A stretch of DNA of 64,000 nt from Microbacterium sp. VKM Ac-2870 (lineage in GTDB: Bacteria > Actinomycetota > Actinomycetes > Actinomycetales > Microbacteriaceae). The translations under genes were made by a program, and so were the position numbers. The notes beneath the pieces were generated by a model. That model worked only from the letters and a program-made list of their open reading frames with translations. It was not told where the DNA came from and did not search any database. Of this stretch, positions 25,020-34,699 are shown one piece after another. Numbering within the stretch: the first letter of the stretch is position 1; every line of letters begins with the position of its first letter. Location: NCBI RefSeq assembly GCF_015350795.1, contig NZ_JADKSH010000001.1, positions 434,461 to 498,460 on the forward strand, given 5' to 3'.

Positions 25020-28000
25020 TGCCCAAGCGCGACGACATCAAAAGCGTCCTCGTCATCGGCTCCGGCCCGATCGTGATCGGCCAGGCCTGTGAGTTCGACT
25101 ACTCGGGAACCCAGGCGTGCCGCGTCCTGCGCGAGGAGGGCGTGCGCGTCATCCTCGTGAACTCGAACCCGGCGACGATCATGACCGACCCCGACTTCGC
25201 CGACGCCACGTACATCGAGCCCATCACGCCGGCCGTGATCGAGACGATCATCGCCAAGGAGAAGCCCGACGCGATCCTCCCGACGCTCGGCGGCCAGACC
25301 GCGTTGAACGCCGCCATGGCCCTGCACGAGCAGGGGATCCTCGAGAAGTACGACGTCGAACTCATCGGCGCCAAGGTCGACGCCATCCGCAAGGGTGAGG
25401 ACCGTCAGATCTTCAAGCAGCTCGTGCTGGATGCCGGGGCCGACGTCGCCCGCAGCGTCATCTGCCACACGATCGAGGACCTGATCGCCGGTGCGGACGA
25501 GCTCGGCTACCCACTGGTGGTCCGCCCGTCGTTCACCATGGGCGGGCTGGGATCGGGCTTCGCGTACGACGAGCAGGACCTCCGCCGCATCGGCGGCGCG
25601 GGCCTGCGCGACTCGCCGACCACCGAGGTGCTCCTGGAGGAGTCGATCCTGGGGTGGAAGGAATACGAGCTCGAGCTGATGCGCGACACGGCCGACAACA
25701 CGGTCGTCGTCTGCTCCATCGAGAACGTCGACCCGGTGGGCGTGCACACCGGCGACTCGATCACGGTCGCTCCGGCGCTGACCCTCACCGACCGCGAGTA
25801 CCAGAAGCTCCGCGACATCGGCATCGACATCATCCGCGCCGTGGGCGTGGACACGGGCGGTTGCAACATCCAGTTCGCGGTCGACCCGGCATCCGGGCGC
25901 ATCATCGTCATCGAGATGAACCCGCGTGTCTCGCGTTCGTCCGCCCTCGCGTCGAAGGCGACCGGCTTCCCGATTGCCAAGCTCGCCGCGAAGCTCGCCA
26001 TCGGCTACCGCCTCGACGAGGTACCCAACGACATCACCAAGGCCACGCCGGCGAGCTTCGAGCCGACGCTCGACTATGTCGTGGTGAAGGTGCCGCGGTT
26101 CAACTTCGAGAAGTTCCCGAACGCCGATGCGACCCTCACGACCACCATGAAGTCGGTGGGCGAGGCGATGGCCATCGGGCGCAACTACACGACCGCACTG
26201 CAGAAGGCGCTGCGCTCGCTGGAGAAGCGCGGCTCGAGCTTCCATTGGGGTGAGGAGGCCCGCTCGGTGGAGCAGTTGCTGGAGATCGCGAAGACGCCCA
26301 CCGACGGCCGCATCGTCACGCTGCAGCAGGCGATGCGCAAGGGCGCCACGGTGGAGCAGGCCTTCGAGGCCACCAAGATCGACCCCTGGTTCCTCGACCA
26401 GATGGCCCTCATCAACGAGGTCGCCGCGTTCGTTCAGGCCGCCCCCGAGCTGGATGCCGCGACCCTGCGTCTCGCGAAGGAGCACGGCTTCAGCGATGCC
26501 CAGCTCGCGCAGTTGCGCGGCGTCACCGAGGCGGAGATCCGCGGGGTGCGGTACGGGCTCGGCCTCCGCCCCGTCTACAAGACGGTCGACACCTGTGCGG
26601 GGGAGTTTCCCGCACTCACGCCCTACCACTACTCCAGCTACGACCACGAGACCGAGGTCACGCCGAGCGAGCGGACGAAGGTCGTCATCATCGGGTCGGG
26701 TCCGAACCGCATCGGCCAGGGCGTCGAGTTCGACTACTCGTGCGTGCACGCGTCGTTCGCGCTGTCCGATGCCGGCTACGAGACGATCATGGTCAACTGC
26801 AACCCCGAGACCGTCTCGACCGACTACGACACGAGCGACCGCCTGTACTTCGAACCGCTGACCCTCGAGGACGTCCTCGAGGTGTTGCACGCGGAGAGCG
26901 CTTCGGGCACGATCCTGGGCGTCGTCTGCCAGCTCGGCGGTCAGACACCGCTGGGGCTGGCCAAGGGCATCGAGGATGCCGGCTACACGATCCTCGGTAC
27001 CTCGCCGGCGGCGATCGACATCGCAGAGGAGCGCGAGCTGTTCTCGCAGCTGCTCGACCGCGCGGGTCTCATCGCCCCCCGACACGGCACGGCCACCGAT
27101 GAGGCGGGCGCCGTCGCCATCGCGGAGGAGATCGGCTATCCCGTGCTCGTGCGCCCGAGCTTCGTGCTCGGCGGGCGCGGCATGGAGATCGTCTACGACA
27201 CGGCGAGCCTGCGCGACTACTTCGTGCGCACCGCGGGCGAAGTCATCATCGAGGAGGGCAAGCCGCTGCTGGTCGACCGCTTCCTCGACGACGCGATCGA
27301 GCTCGACGTCGACGCGCTGTACGACGGCCACGAGCTTTACATCGGTGGCGTGATGGAGCACCTCGAGGAGGCCGGCATCCACTCCGGCGACTCGTCGTGC
27401 ACCCTGCCTCCGGTCTCACTCGGCCGCACCGAGATCGACCGCGTGCGCACCGCCACCCACGCGATCGCCGACGGCGTCGGCGTGCGCGGGCTGCTGAACG
27501 TGCAGTTCGCGGTCTCTGCGGGCGTGCTCTACGTCATCGAGGCGAACCCGCGGGCTTCGCGCACCGTGCCGTTCGTCTCTAAGGCACTGGGCATTCCTCT
27601 CGCGAAGGCCGCGTCTCGCATCATGGCCGGATCGACCATCGCGGACCTCAGGGCCGAGGGGCTGCTTCCCGCCGAAGACGGCTCCCGCGTACCGCTGGAC
27701 GCACCGGTCGCCGTCAAGGAAGCTGTGCTGCCCTTCAAGCGCTTCCGCACCGCCGACGGCCACACCGTCGACTCCGTGCTCGGCCCAGAGATGCGCTCGA
27801 CCGGTGAAGTCATGGGCATCGACCGCGACTTCCCGACCGCGTTCGCCAAGAGCCAGGCGGCGGCCTACGGCGGCATGCCGACGTCGGGCACCGTTTTCCT
27901 GTCGGTGGCCGACGACGACAAGCGCGCCGTCATCCTGCCCGCCCACCGCCTGCAGGAGCTCGGCTTCCGCCTGATCGCCACCGCCGGCACCGCCGAGATC

Positions 28001-28315
28001 CTCGCGCGCAACGGCATCCGCGTCGACGTCGTAAACAAGTACTCGGACACGCAGGACTCCGGTGAGCCCAACGTCGTCGACCTCATCAATGCGGGGGAGA
28101 TCGACATCGTCGTGAACACGCCGTCGGGCGGCATTGCCCGCGCCGACGGCTACGAGATCCGCGCCGCGGCCGTCGCCGCCGACAAGGCGCTGTTCACCAC
28201 GATGGCCGTACTTGGAGCCGCCGTCAGCGCCCTCCCGGTGCTGCGCGAAGGCTTCGCGGTGCGGAGCCTGCAGGAGTACGCGATCGATCGCGCCGAGAAG
28301 CTGGCGGCGATGTGA
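25019..28315 (+). CDS. carB: Carbamoyl-phosphate synthase large subunit
   Basis: CarB makes carbamoyl phosphate from bicarbonate, ammonia and two ATP. The 1098 residues show the internal duplication: [20 protein letters not shown] in the first half and [20 protein letters not shown] in the second, each followed by an ATP-grasp domain ([26 protein letters not shown]). The C-terminus is an MGS-like allosteric domain ([20 protein letters not shown] onward), the likely site of UMP/ornithine control. It serves both pyrimidine and arginine synthesis. Confidence 0.98.
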   Translation: MPKRDDIKSVLVIGSGPIVIGQACEFDYSGTQACRVLREEGVRVILVNSNPATIMTDPDFADATYIEPITPAVIETIIAKEKPDAILPTLGGQTALNAAMALHEQGILEKYDVELIGAKVDAIRKGEDRQIFKQLVLDAGADVARSVICHTIEDLIAGADELGYPLVVRPSFTMGGLGSGFAYDEQDLRRIGGAGLRDSPTTEVLLEESILGWKEYELELMRDTADNTVVVCSIENVDPVGVHTGDSITVAPALTLTDREYQKLRDIGIDIIRAVGVDTGGCNIQFAVDPASGRIIVIEMNPRVSRSSALASKATGFPIAKLAAKLAIGYRLDEVPNDITKATPASFEPTLDYVVVKVPRFNFEKFPNADATLTTTMKSVGEAMAIGRNYTTALQKALRSLEKRGSSFHWGEEARSVEQLLEIAKTPTDGRIVTLQQAMRKGATVEQAFEATKIDPWFLDQMALINEVAAFVQAAPELDAATLRLAKEHGFSDAQLAQLRGVTEAEIRGVRYGLGLRPVYKTVDTCAGEFPALTPYHYSSYDHETEVTPSERTKVVIIGSGPNRIGQGVEFDYSCVHASFALSDAGYETIMVNCNPETVSTDYDTSDRLYFEPLTLEDVLEVLHAESASGTILGVVCQLGGQTPLGLAKGIEDAGYTILGTSPAAIDIAEERELFSQLLDRAGLIAPRHGTATDEAGAVAIAEEIGYPVLVRPSFVLGGRGMEIVYDTASLRDYFVRTAGEVIIEEGKPLLVDRFLDDAIELDVDALYDGHELYIGGVMEHLEEAGIHSGDSSCTLPPVSLGRTEIDRVRTATHAIADGVGVRGLLNVQFAVSAGVLYVIEANPRASRTVPFVSKALGIPLAKAASRIMAGSTIADLRAEGLLPAEDGSRVPLDAPVAVKEAVLPFKRFRTADGHTVDSVLGPEMRSTGEVMGIDRDFPTAFAKSQAAAYGGMPTSGTVFLSVADDDKRAVILPAHRLQELGFRLIATAGTAEILARNGIRVDVVNKYSDTQDSGEPNVVDLINAGEIDIVVNTPSGGIARADGYEIRAAAVAADKALFTTMAVLGAAVSALPVLREGFAVRSLQEYAIDRAEKLAAM

Positions 28316-29145
28316 TCACGTTCGGTGCGCGCCTGCGCGCTGCGGTCGCTGCGCGCGGGCGGCTGTGCGTGGGCATCGATCCGCATGAGTCGCTGCTGCG
28401 AGAATGGGGCCTGGGCGTCGATGCCGGGGGCGTCCGCGAGTTCGGGTTGCGCACGGTGGATGCCGCAGCTTCCACCGTCGCCATCGTGAAGCCGCAGGTG
28501 TCGTTCTTCGAGCGGTTCGGCTCAGCCGGCTTTGCGGCGTTGGAAGACGTCCTGGCCGCCGCTCGCGCCGCCGGGCTGATCGTGATCGCCGATGCGAAGC
28601 GCGGCGACATCGATACCACCATGGACGCGTATGCCGCCGCGTGGCTCACTCCCGGTTCACCGTTGGAGGCGGATGCGCTCACCCTCAGCCCGTACCTCGG
28701 AGTCGGCGCGCTGTCGTCGACCCTCGACGACGCACTGGCGCACGGGAAGGGAGCCTTCGTCCTTTCGGCGACGAGCAACCCCGAGGCGGTGTCGCTCCAG
28801 TCCGCGGACGCCCAGGGTCGCACGGTCGCCGCAGAGGTGGCCGCCGAGGTCGTGGCCGCCGACTCGGGAGCACCGGACGAATGGTCATCGCTCGGTCTGG
28901 TCATCGGGGCCACCGTCGACCTCTCCGCCCGCGGACTGGGTGCGTTCGCGCGCACCGTGCCGATCCTCGCACCGGGGTTCGGCGCGCAGGGAGCGCAGCC
29001 GAGTGACCTCGTGCGCATCTTCGGGCCGCTCTCCGATGGAGTGATCGCGAGCGAAAGCCGCAGCATCCTGAGCGCCGGTCCCGCGCACCTCGCGGCGCGC
29101 ATCGCGGAGCGCGCGGACCTGTACCGTGGAGAATCCCATGGCTGA
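28312..29145 (+). CDS. pyrF: Orotidine 5'-phosphate decarboxylase
   Basis: PyrF makes UMP, the last step of the operon's pathway. The 277-residue protein is of the longer actinobacterial type. The active-site signature is [14 protein letters not shown], preceded by [11 protein letters not shown], with [12 protein letters not shown] and the phosphate-gripping [12 protein letters not shown]. The GTG start overlaps the carB stop by 4 bases. The 3' end overlaps the gmk fusion gene by 8 bases. pyrD and pyrE are not in the window. Confidence 0.96.
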   Translation: MITFGARLRAAVAARGRLCVGIDPHESLLREWGLGVDAGGVREFGLRTVDAAASTVAIVKPQVSFFERFGSAGFAALEDVLAAARAAGLIVIADAKRGDIDTTMDAYAAAWLTPGSPLEADALTLSPYLGVGALSSTLDDALAHGKGAFVLSATSNPEAVSLQSADAQGRTVAAEVAAEVVAADSGAPDEWSSLGLVIGATVDLSARGLGAFARTVPILAPGFGAQGAQPSDLVRIFGPLSDGVIASESRSILSAGPAHLAARIAERADLYRGESHG

Positions 29146-30034
29146 CTCCCGCACCCCTCCCGAGGTCGACCGTGTCGCGGCATCCCGTCGTGCCGTCGCC
29201 GCTCGCCGCGAACGCGCCGCGCTCAAGCACGACGTCGCCATGCGCGTCATCACGCCGCAGCAGCTCCTCCAACGCGCCTTCGACGCTCCCGACGAGCCCG
29301 CCGGCGCGATGCGCATCACCGAGTTCCTGACCGCGTTGCCCGCGATCGGCGAAGGCAAGCGCGACCGCGTCCTCGCTGAGCTCGAGATCGCGCCCGTGAA
29401 GCGCCTGGGCGGCCTCGGCGCTCGCCAGCGGGCGGTGCTGCGGGAGTGGCTGGACACCCGCTTCCCGCCGTTGACACCGCGCAGCGGGCGCAGCCGACTC
29501 ATCGTGCTCGCCGGCCCCACCGCCGTCGGCAAGGGGACGGTGGCCGCGCACATCAAGGAGCACCACCCCGAGATTCTGCTGTCGGTGTCGGCCACCACGC
29601 GCGCCCCGCGGCCTGGAGAAGTCGACGGAGAGCACTACTTCTTCGTCGACGATGCGGGCTTCGACAGGCTCGTCGCCGAGGGCGCTCTCCTCGAGCACGC
29701 CACGGTGCACAATGCGTTCCGCTACGGGACTCCGCGCGCGCCGATCGAGAAGGCGCTGGCCGACGGCCGCACGGTGCTGCTGGAGATCGACCTGCAAGGC
29801 GCGCGCCAAGTACGCGCCGCGGCTCCGGATGCCACCTTGGTCTTCCTGACGCCGCCCAGCTGGGACGAGCTCGTCAACCGCCTTGTCGGTCGGGGCACCG
29901 AAGGCGACGAGGAGCGTGCCCGACGGCTGAAAACCGCGAAGGTGGAGCTCGCCGCACAGGGCGAGTTCGACTACCGCGTCGTGAACGACGACGTCGCCAG
30001 AGCTGCCGCCGAGATCGCCGCGCTCGCGCGCTGA
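29138..30034 (+). CDS. gmk: mIHF-guanylate kinase fusion
   Basis: The 298-residue product joins two proteins that are separate neighbours in mycobacteria. Residues about 12-108 match mycobacterial integration host factor (mIHF): ARRERAALK, then MRITEFLTALPAIGEGKR and ELEIAPVKRLGGLGARQRAV with the helix-hairpin DNA-binding motif. Residues about 118-298 are guanylate kinase, which phosphorylates GMP: P-loop GPTAVGKGT (126-134), SATTRAPRPGEVDGEHYFFV, YGTPRAPIEKAL and LLEIDLQGARQV. ATG 29138 has TGGAGA upstream with a 5-base spacer; a GTG at 29126 is in frame but lacks a site. mIHF binds DNA in actinobacterial nucleoids. Whether the fused domain still does so is unknown. Confidence 0.93.
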   Translation: MADSRTPPEVDRVAASRRAVAARRERAALKHDVAMRVITPQQLLQRAFDAPDEPAGAMRITEFLTALPAIGEGKRDRVLAELEIAPVKRLGGLGARQRAVLREWLDTRFPPLTPRSGRSRLIVLAGPTAVGKGTVAAHIKEHHPEILLSVSATTRAPRPGEVDGEHYFFVDDAGFDRLVAEGALLEHATVHNAFRYGTPRAPIEKALADGRTVLLEIDLQGARQVRAAAPDATLVFLTPPSWDELVNRLVGRGTEGDEERARRLKTAKVELAAQGEFDYRVVNDDVARAAAEIAALAR

Positions 30035-30040
30035 TAGAAT
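30035..30040 (+). promoter_or_regulatory. Probable rpoZ promoter -10
   Basis: TAGAAT directly follows the gmk stop codon. Transcription from it would start near 30047 and leave a leader of about 74 bases before rpoZ, with GGAGG at 30110-30114. Confidence 0.55.
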
Positions 30041-30120
30041 GAACGGATGCCGCGGCTTCCTGCGGCTCCGACGCTTTCACTGCAAGCTTTCCCACTGCCA
30101 TTCGATCCTGGAGGTTCACC

Positions 30121-30375
30121 ATGGCTGGACGTGACAAGGGCATTATCGACCCGCCCATCGACGCACTGCTCGACAAGGTCGACTCGAAGTACCAGCTCGT
30201 GATCTACGCGTCCAAGCGCGCGCGCCAGATCAACGACTACTACTCGGACCTGCACGAGGGAAACCTCTTCGACAACGTCGGCCCGCTCGTCGACTCGAGC
30301 GTGGAGGACAAGCCCCTCACGATCGCGCTTCACGAGATCCACGAGGACAAGCTGCGCCTGCGCGCCGCGGAGTGA
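30121..30375 (+). CDS. rpoZ: DNA-directed RNA polymerase omega subunit
   Basis: Omega stabilises the beta' subunit during RNA polymerase assembly. The 84-residue protein has [20 protein letters not shown], then [17 protein letters not shown] with the conserved AxxRARQI core, and ends [23 protein letters not shown] 30121 follows GGAGG with six intervening bases. It sits after gmk, the standard order, but coaBC, which usually follows, is missing here. Confidence 0.97.
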   Translation: MAGRDKGIIDPPIDALLDKVDSKYQLVIYASKRARQINDYYSDLHEGNLFDNVGPLVDSSVEDKPLTIALHEIHEDKLRLRAAE

Positions 30376-30410
30376 TCCGCGCCTGACTTCATGACGCTGT
30401 ATGGCGTCCT

Positions 30411-30461
30411 CATGCCCGCGATCCCCGGTGCGACAGCGTCGTGTCGGAGATCGCGGGCATG
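30411..30461 (+). repeat. 13-bp perfect inverted repeat between rpoZ and metK
   Basis: CATGCCCGCGATC (30411-30423) and GATCGCGGGCATG (30449-30461) are exact reverse complements. Inside them, CGACA and TGTCG form a second stem. The 51-base element could fold into a long RNA hairpin. A T-rich GTTTTT run follows some 15 bases later, next to the metK ribosome site. It could be a terminator or attenuator between rpoZ and metK, or a scar of rearrangement where coaBC would be expected. Confidence 0.7.
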
Positions 30462-30495
30462 ATTGTCGAGTACCCGTTTTTCGTCTGGAGCCCCG

Positions 30496-31689
30496 ATGAG
30501 TCCGCTGCGACTGTTCACGTCCGAGTCCGTCACCGAAGGGCATCCGGACAAGATCTGCGACCAGATCTCCGACTCGATCCTGGACGCCCTGCTCGCCGTG
30601 GATCCGGGAAGCCGCGTCGCCGTAGAGACCCTTGTGACCACGGGTCTCGTGCACGTCGCGGGTGAAGTGCGCACCGACGGCTACGTCGACATCCCGGGCA
30701 TCGTCCGCCGCGTCGTCAACCGCATCGGCTACACCTCCAGCGAGACCGGCTTCGACGGCGACTCGTGCGGTGTGACGGTGTCGATCGGCGAACAGTCCGG
30801 CGACATCGCGGCCGGCGTCGACAACGCGATCGAACACCGCGAGGGCGGTTCGATCGACCCGATCGACGCCCTCGGCGCGGGTGACCAGGGAATCATGTTC
30901 GGCTACGCGACGAACGAGACGCCCCAGCTCATGCCCATGGCCATCTGGACGGCGCACCGGCTCGCCGAGCGTCTCACCGATGCCCGCCGCTCGGGTGCGC
31001 TGGGCTTTCTCCGCCCCGACGGCAAGACGCAGGTGACCCTCGGCTACGACGGCCATCAGCCCCGCACCGTCGACACCGTCGTGCTCTCCACGCAGCACAA
31101 CACCGACATCTCGCTGCCTGCGCTGCGCGCGGCCGTGCAGGCCGAGGTCATCGACCCCGTGCTGGCGACGACCGGACTGGACGTGTCGAACGTGCGCTAC
31201 GTCATCAATCCGGCGGGACCGTTCGTCACCGGCGGGCCCAAGGGCGATGCCGGCTTGACGGGCCGCAAGATCATCATCGACACCTACGGCGGCGCTTCCC
31301 GCCACGGCGGTGGCGCGTTCAGCGGCAAGGACCCGTCGAAGGTCGACCGTTCGGCCGCCTACGCCATGCGCTGGGTCGCGAAGAACGCCGTGGCCGCCGG
31401 CCTCGCCGACCGCCTGGAGGTCCAGGTCGCCTACGCGATCGGCCGCGCCGAGCCCGTCGGACTGTACGTCGAGACTTTCGGCACCGGTCACGCGTCCGAC
31501 GAGAAGATCACCGCCGCGATCCGCGACGTGTTCGACCTGCGTCCAAAAGCGATCATCGACGACCTCGACTTGCTGCGCCCGATCTACGCGCAGACCGCCG
31601 CGTACGGTCACTTCGGTCGCGAGTTGCCCGACTTCACTTGGGAGCGCACCGACCGCGTCGAGGAGCTGCGCGCCGCCGCAGGTCTCTGA
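30496..31689 (+). CDS. metK: S-adenosylmethionine synthetase
   Basis: MetK makes SAM from methionine and ATP. The 397 residues include [20 protein letters not shown], the ATP-binding [12 protein letters not shown], the flexible loop region [11 protein letters not shown], and [23 protein letters not shown] 30496 follows GGAG (30487-30490) with five bases between. An upstream in-frame start at 30463 would overlap the inverted-repeat region and adds no conserved sequence. I saw no SAM riboswitch-like structure in the leader. Confidence 0.97.
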   Translation: MSPLRLFTSESVTEGHPDKICDQISDSILDALLAVDPGSRVAVETLVTTGLVHVAGEVRTDGYVDIPGIVRRVVNRIGYTSSETGFDGDSCGVTVSIGEQSGDIAAGVDNAIEHREGGSIDPIDALGAGDQGIMFGYATNETPQLMPMAIWTAHRLAERLTDARRSGALGFLRPDGKTQVTLGYDGHQPRTVDTVVLSTQHNTDISLPALRAAVQAEVIDPVLATTGLDVSNVRYVINPAGPFVTGGPKGDAGLTGRKIIIDTYGGASRHGGGAFSGKDPSKVDRSAAYAMRWVAKNAVAAGLADRLEVQVAYAIGRAEPVGLYVETFGTGHASDEKITAAIRDVFDLRPKAIIDDLDLLRPIYAQTAAYGHFGRELPDFTWERTDRVEELRAAAGL

Positions 31690-31697
31690 CCGGTGCC

Positions 31698-33692
31698 GTG
31701 ATCGTCGTCGCCCGGGTCCTCATCGACTCGCCTCTGCCGCAGCTGGATCGACTCTTCGACTACGAGGTCCCGACCGCTCTCGTCGGCGATGCGGTGCCCG
31801 GTGTGCGCGTGCGCGTGCCGTTGCGCACCGTGGGTCGCATGGTCGACGGCTACCTCATCGAGGTGATCACCGTCGAGGCCCCGGAACGTCCCCTGTCGGA
31901 GCTGGATGCGGTGGTCTCTCCGGTTCCCGTGCTGACGCCGGGGCTCTACGCGCTCGCTCGCCGCGCCGCCGATCGTGCTGCCGGTTCGGCCAGTGACATC
32001 CTGCGGCTGGTGATTCCCAAGCGGATGGTCCGCGCCGAGAAGGCGTGGCTCGCCGCAGCCGGAGACGGCGACCCGGCCGCCCCGCAGGTGTCACCGGATG
32101 CCGTGGCGTGGGCAGACGGCATCCTGGCGCCGTACCCTGATCTCGCCGATGCAGTCGCGGCGGGGGAGCGAGTCGCGCTGGACGCCCCGCCGCGGCCGAG
32201 CACACAGTGGCCGGTCGGCGCCTGGGCCGAGCTTCTCGCGGCGATCGCGCTGCGAACGCTCGCCGCAGGCAAGAGCGCGGTTCTCGTGGTGCCCGACCAT
32301 CGGGATCAGGAGCAACTGCTGACCGTCCTCGACGCGCGCGCTCCCGACGACGCCGTCGTGCGCGACGACGCCCGCCGTTCGGGGCCGGAACGTTACGGCA
32401 CCTACCTGAGACTGCTGTCCCCGTGTCCCTCGATCGTCGTCGGCAATCGCTCGACGGTGTACGCGCCGGCACGCGACACGGCGTGCGTCATCGTGTGGGA
32501 CGACGGCGACCCGCTCCTGGCCGAGCCGCTGAGTCCGGGCGTGCACGCACGCGACGCGGCGCTGATCCGACAGGAACTCGAAGGATCGGCGCTCGTCTTC
32601 GCCGGCCACACCCGCACCACCGACGTCGAGCGCCTCGTGCAGCTCGGCTGGGTGCGTGAGGTCCCGGCGACGCGGCGCGTGAGCCCTGCGGTCGTCTTGT
32701 CCGCCACCCGCGAGGGCGAATCGCGCGGCGCGCGAGTGCCGTCCAGCGCATTCGCTGCGGCGCGCGAGGCCCTCCGTCACGGCCCCGTCCTCGTGCAGGT
32801 GGCCCGGCCCGGGTATTCGCCCGTGCTCGTGTGCGCGGAGTGCCGCACCCCGGCGCGGTGCCGACACTGCACCGGTCCGCTGCGCGCCCGCCGTCCGGGA
32901 GCGACGCCCGATTGTGGTTGGTGCGGGCGCTCCGCGCCCTCGTGGACGTGCGTGAACTGCAGCGCCACAAAGCTCCGGATGGCGTCGTCCGGCAGCGAGC
33001 GTACCGCCGACGAGCTCGGCCGCGCTTTCCCGAACACGAGGGTCATCGTCGCCGACGGCGCACACCCGGTCACCCAGGTCGATGACCGCCCGGCGCTGGT
33101 CATCGCGACGCGCGGCGCAGAACCCCACGCGAGCGGCGGATATCGGGCCGTGATACTTCTCGACGGCGACCGGATGCTGCTGGCCGAGCAGCTGCGCATC
33201 GGCGAGTCGGCGTTGCGCTGGTGGTCCAACGCGGCGGCTCTCGCCGCGCCGCAGGCGCCGGTGCATCTCGTGGGGGTCGCTGGGCCTGTTGCCCGCGCTC
33301 TCGCGACCTGGACGGCCCCCGCGTATGCCCGGGCCGAGCTGGCCGACCGCGCCCCTCTCGCCATGCCTCCGACGGTGCGCGTCGCGGCGGTGGAGGGAAC
33401 CGTCGCCGCCGTCGACGGCGCGCTGACCGCAGTGCGTGAGGCCGTCCCCGCTCTCGCCGCGCCCGCCGGCGCCATCCTGGGTCCGGTTCCCGTCGAAGAC
33501 GGTCTCGTCCGCGCGCTGGTGCGCTTCGACTACGCCCACGGCAAAGCCGTCGCCGATACCCTCCGCGCGGCGGTCGTCGCCGAGGCGCTGCGCGGCCGGC
33601 GCGCCGCGCGCCGGGGAGCGGCGCGGGCCGGCAGCGGGAGCGCCCGCACTACACTGCGGGTGCGGCTCGACGTCCCCGAACTGGACCTGTGA
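31698..33692 (+). CDS. priA: Primosomal protein N' (PriA), helicase-degenerate actinobacterial form
   Basis: PriA restarts replication at repaired forks. The 664-residue product has the N-terminal 3'-DNA-binding domain (LFDYEVP, GVRVRVPLRTVGRMVDGYL) and the zinc-binding cysteine clusters (CAECRTPARCRHC, CGWCGRSAPSWTCVNC). The region that should hold Walker A reads LRTLAAGKSAVLVVP, without GxxGxGKT, and the DEAH box is replaced by VIVWDDGDP. Helicase activity is therefore probably lost, as in other actinobacterial PriA proteins, leaving a structural primosome role. GTG 31698 is eight bases after metK; a longer in-frame extension reads Arg-rich sequence inside metK. Confidence 0.88.
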   Translation: MIVVARVLIDSPLPQLDRLFDYEVPTALVGDAVPGVRVRVPLRTVGRMVDGYLIEVITVEAPERPLSELDAVVSPVPVLTPGLYALARRAADRAAGSASDILRLVIPKRMVRAEKAWLAAAGDGDPAAPQVSPDAVAWADGILAPYPDLADAVAAGERVALDAPPRPSTQWPVGAWAELLAAIALRTLAAGKSAVLVVPDHRDQEQLLTVLDARAPDDAVVRDDARRSGPERYGTYLRLLSPCPSIVVGNRSTVYAPARDTACVIVWDDGDPLLAEPLSPGVHARDAALIRQELEGSALVFAGHTRTTDVERLVQLGWVREVPATRRVSPAVVLSATREGESRGARVPSSAFAAAREALRHGPVLVQVARPGYSPVLVCAECRTPARCRHCTGPLRARRPGATPDCGWCGRSAPSWTCVNCSATKLRMASSGSERTADELGRAFPNTRVIVADGAHPVTQVDDRPALVIATRGAEPHASGGYRAVILLDGDRMLLAEQLRIGESALRWWSNAAALAAPQAPVHLVGVAGPVARALATWTAPAYARAELADRAPLAMPPTVRVAAVEGTVAAVDGALTAVREAVPALAAPAGAILGPVPVEDGLVRALVRFDYAHGKAVADTLRAAVVAEALRGRRAARRGAARAGSGSARTTLRVRLDVPELDL

Positions 33693-33754
33693 TCTCCGCC
33701 GCCGCGGAGGAACCCCACGTCGCTACCCCCGACCGCCATCATTCAAGGACCCCC

Positions 33755-34699
33755 ATGCGCATCGTTTTCGCCGGCACTCCGGCGCCCGCCGTCCCCTCCC
33801 TCCGGGCGGTGGCGGCATCCGCCCATGATCTCGTCGGCGTGGTGACCCGCGGCGATGCGCCGATCGGCCGCAAGCGCGTGCTCACGCCATCGCCGGTTGC
33901 CGTCGCGGCGTCGGAGCTGGCGGTACCTGTTGTCAAAGCCGACCGCCTCGACGAGCAGGCAACGGCGGCCGTCGCCGACCTCGCGCCCGAGCTCGGCGTC
34001 ATCGTCGCTTACGGCGGACTGGTGCGCGAACCGCTGCTGTCCACGCCGCAGCATGGCTGGATCAACCTGCATTTCTCGCTGCTGCCGCGCTGGCGCGGGG
34101 CTGCGCCGGTGCAACACGCTCTCATCGCGGGAGATCGCACGACGGGGGCGAGCGTCTTCCAGCTCGTCGCCGCCCTCGACGCTGGCGACGTGTTCGGCGA
34201 GGTCAGCTACGACGTGCCGCGCGGCGCGACAGCGGGGGAGGTGCTGGCCGATCTGGCTGAGGCCGGTGCCCACCTGCTCGTGCGCGTCATCGATCAGATC
34301 GCCGACGGCACCGCGCGCGCGCAGCCGCAGGTCGGCACACCGACGCTCGCTCCGAAGCTGTCGATCGCCGACGGCGCACTCGACCTCACGGCATCCGCCG
34401 ACACCGTGCTCGACCGTTTCCGGGGGACGACGCCCGAACCCGGCGCGCACGTCACGTTCGGTGGCGCACGACTGAAGGTCCTCGCCGCACATCGTGGGCC
34501 CGACACCAGCCTCGAACCCGGCACCCTGACGGCCGCCGGCCGCGACGTCCTGCTGGTGGCAGGGGAGGGGACCACCCTCGTCCTGAAGACCGTGCAGCCG
34601 GCGGGCAAGGGTGCGATGGCCGCCGGAGACTGGTGGCGCGGGGTGCGCGTCGACAACCCTCGCATCGACCTGCCCGATCCCGCGGAGGTGGCCTCGTGA
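33755..34699 (+). CDS. fmt: Methionyl-tRNA formyltransferase
   Basis: Fmt formylates initiator Met-tRNA. The 314 residues begin MRIVFAGTPAPAVPSL. They contain the formyl-folate-binding and catalytic region INLHFSLLPRWRGAAPVQHAL and the C-terminal beta-barrel (GTPTLAPKLSIADGALDL). ATG 33755 has AAGGA upstream; the 62-base gap after priA contains no other start with a ribosome site. It overlaps rsmB by GTGA. No def gene is present in the window. Confidence 0.96.
   Translation: MRIVFAGTPAPAVPSLRAVAASAHDLVGVVTRGDAPIGRKRVLTPSPVAVAASELAVPVVKADRLDEQATAAVADLAPELGVIVAYGGLVREPLLSTPQHGWINLHFSLLPRWRGAAPVQHALIAGDRTTGASVFQLVAALDAGDVFGEVSYDVPRGATAGEVLADLAEAGAHLLVRVIDQIADGTARAQPQVGTPTLAPKLSIADGALDLTASADTVLDRFRGTTPEPGAHVTFGGARLKVLAAHRGPDTSLEPGTLTAAGRDVLLVAGEGTTLVLKTVQPAGKGAMAAGDWWRGVRVDNPRIDLPDPAEVAS

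Noticed and set aside
30376..30495. SAM riboswitch upstream of metK
   Set aside because: The gap shows only the inverted repeat; I could not place the junctions or pseudoknot expected of a SAM riboswitch class.
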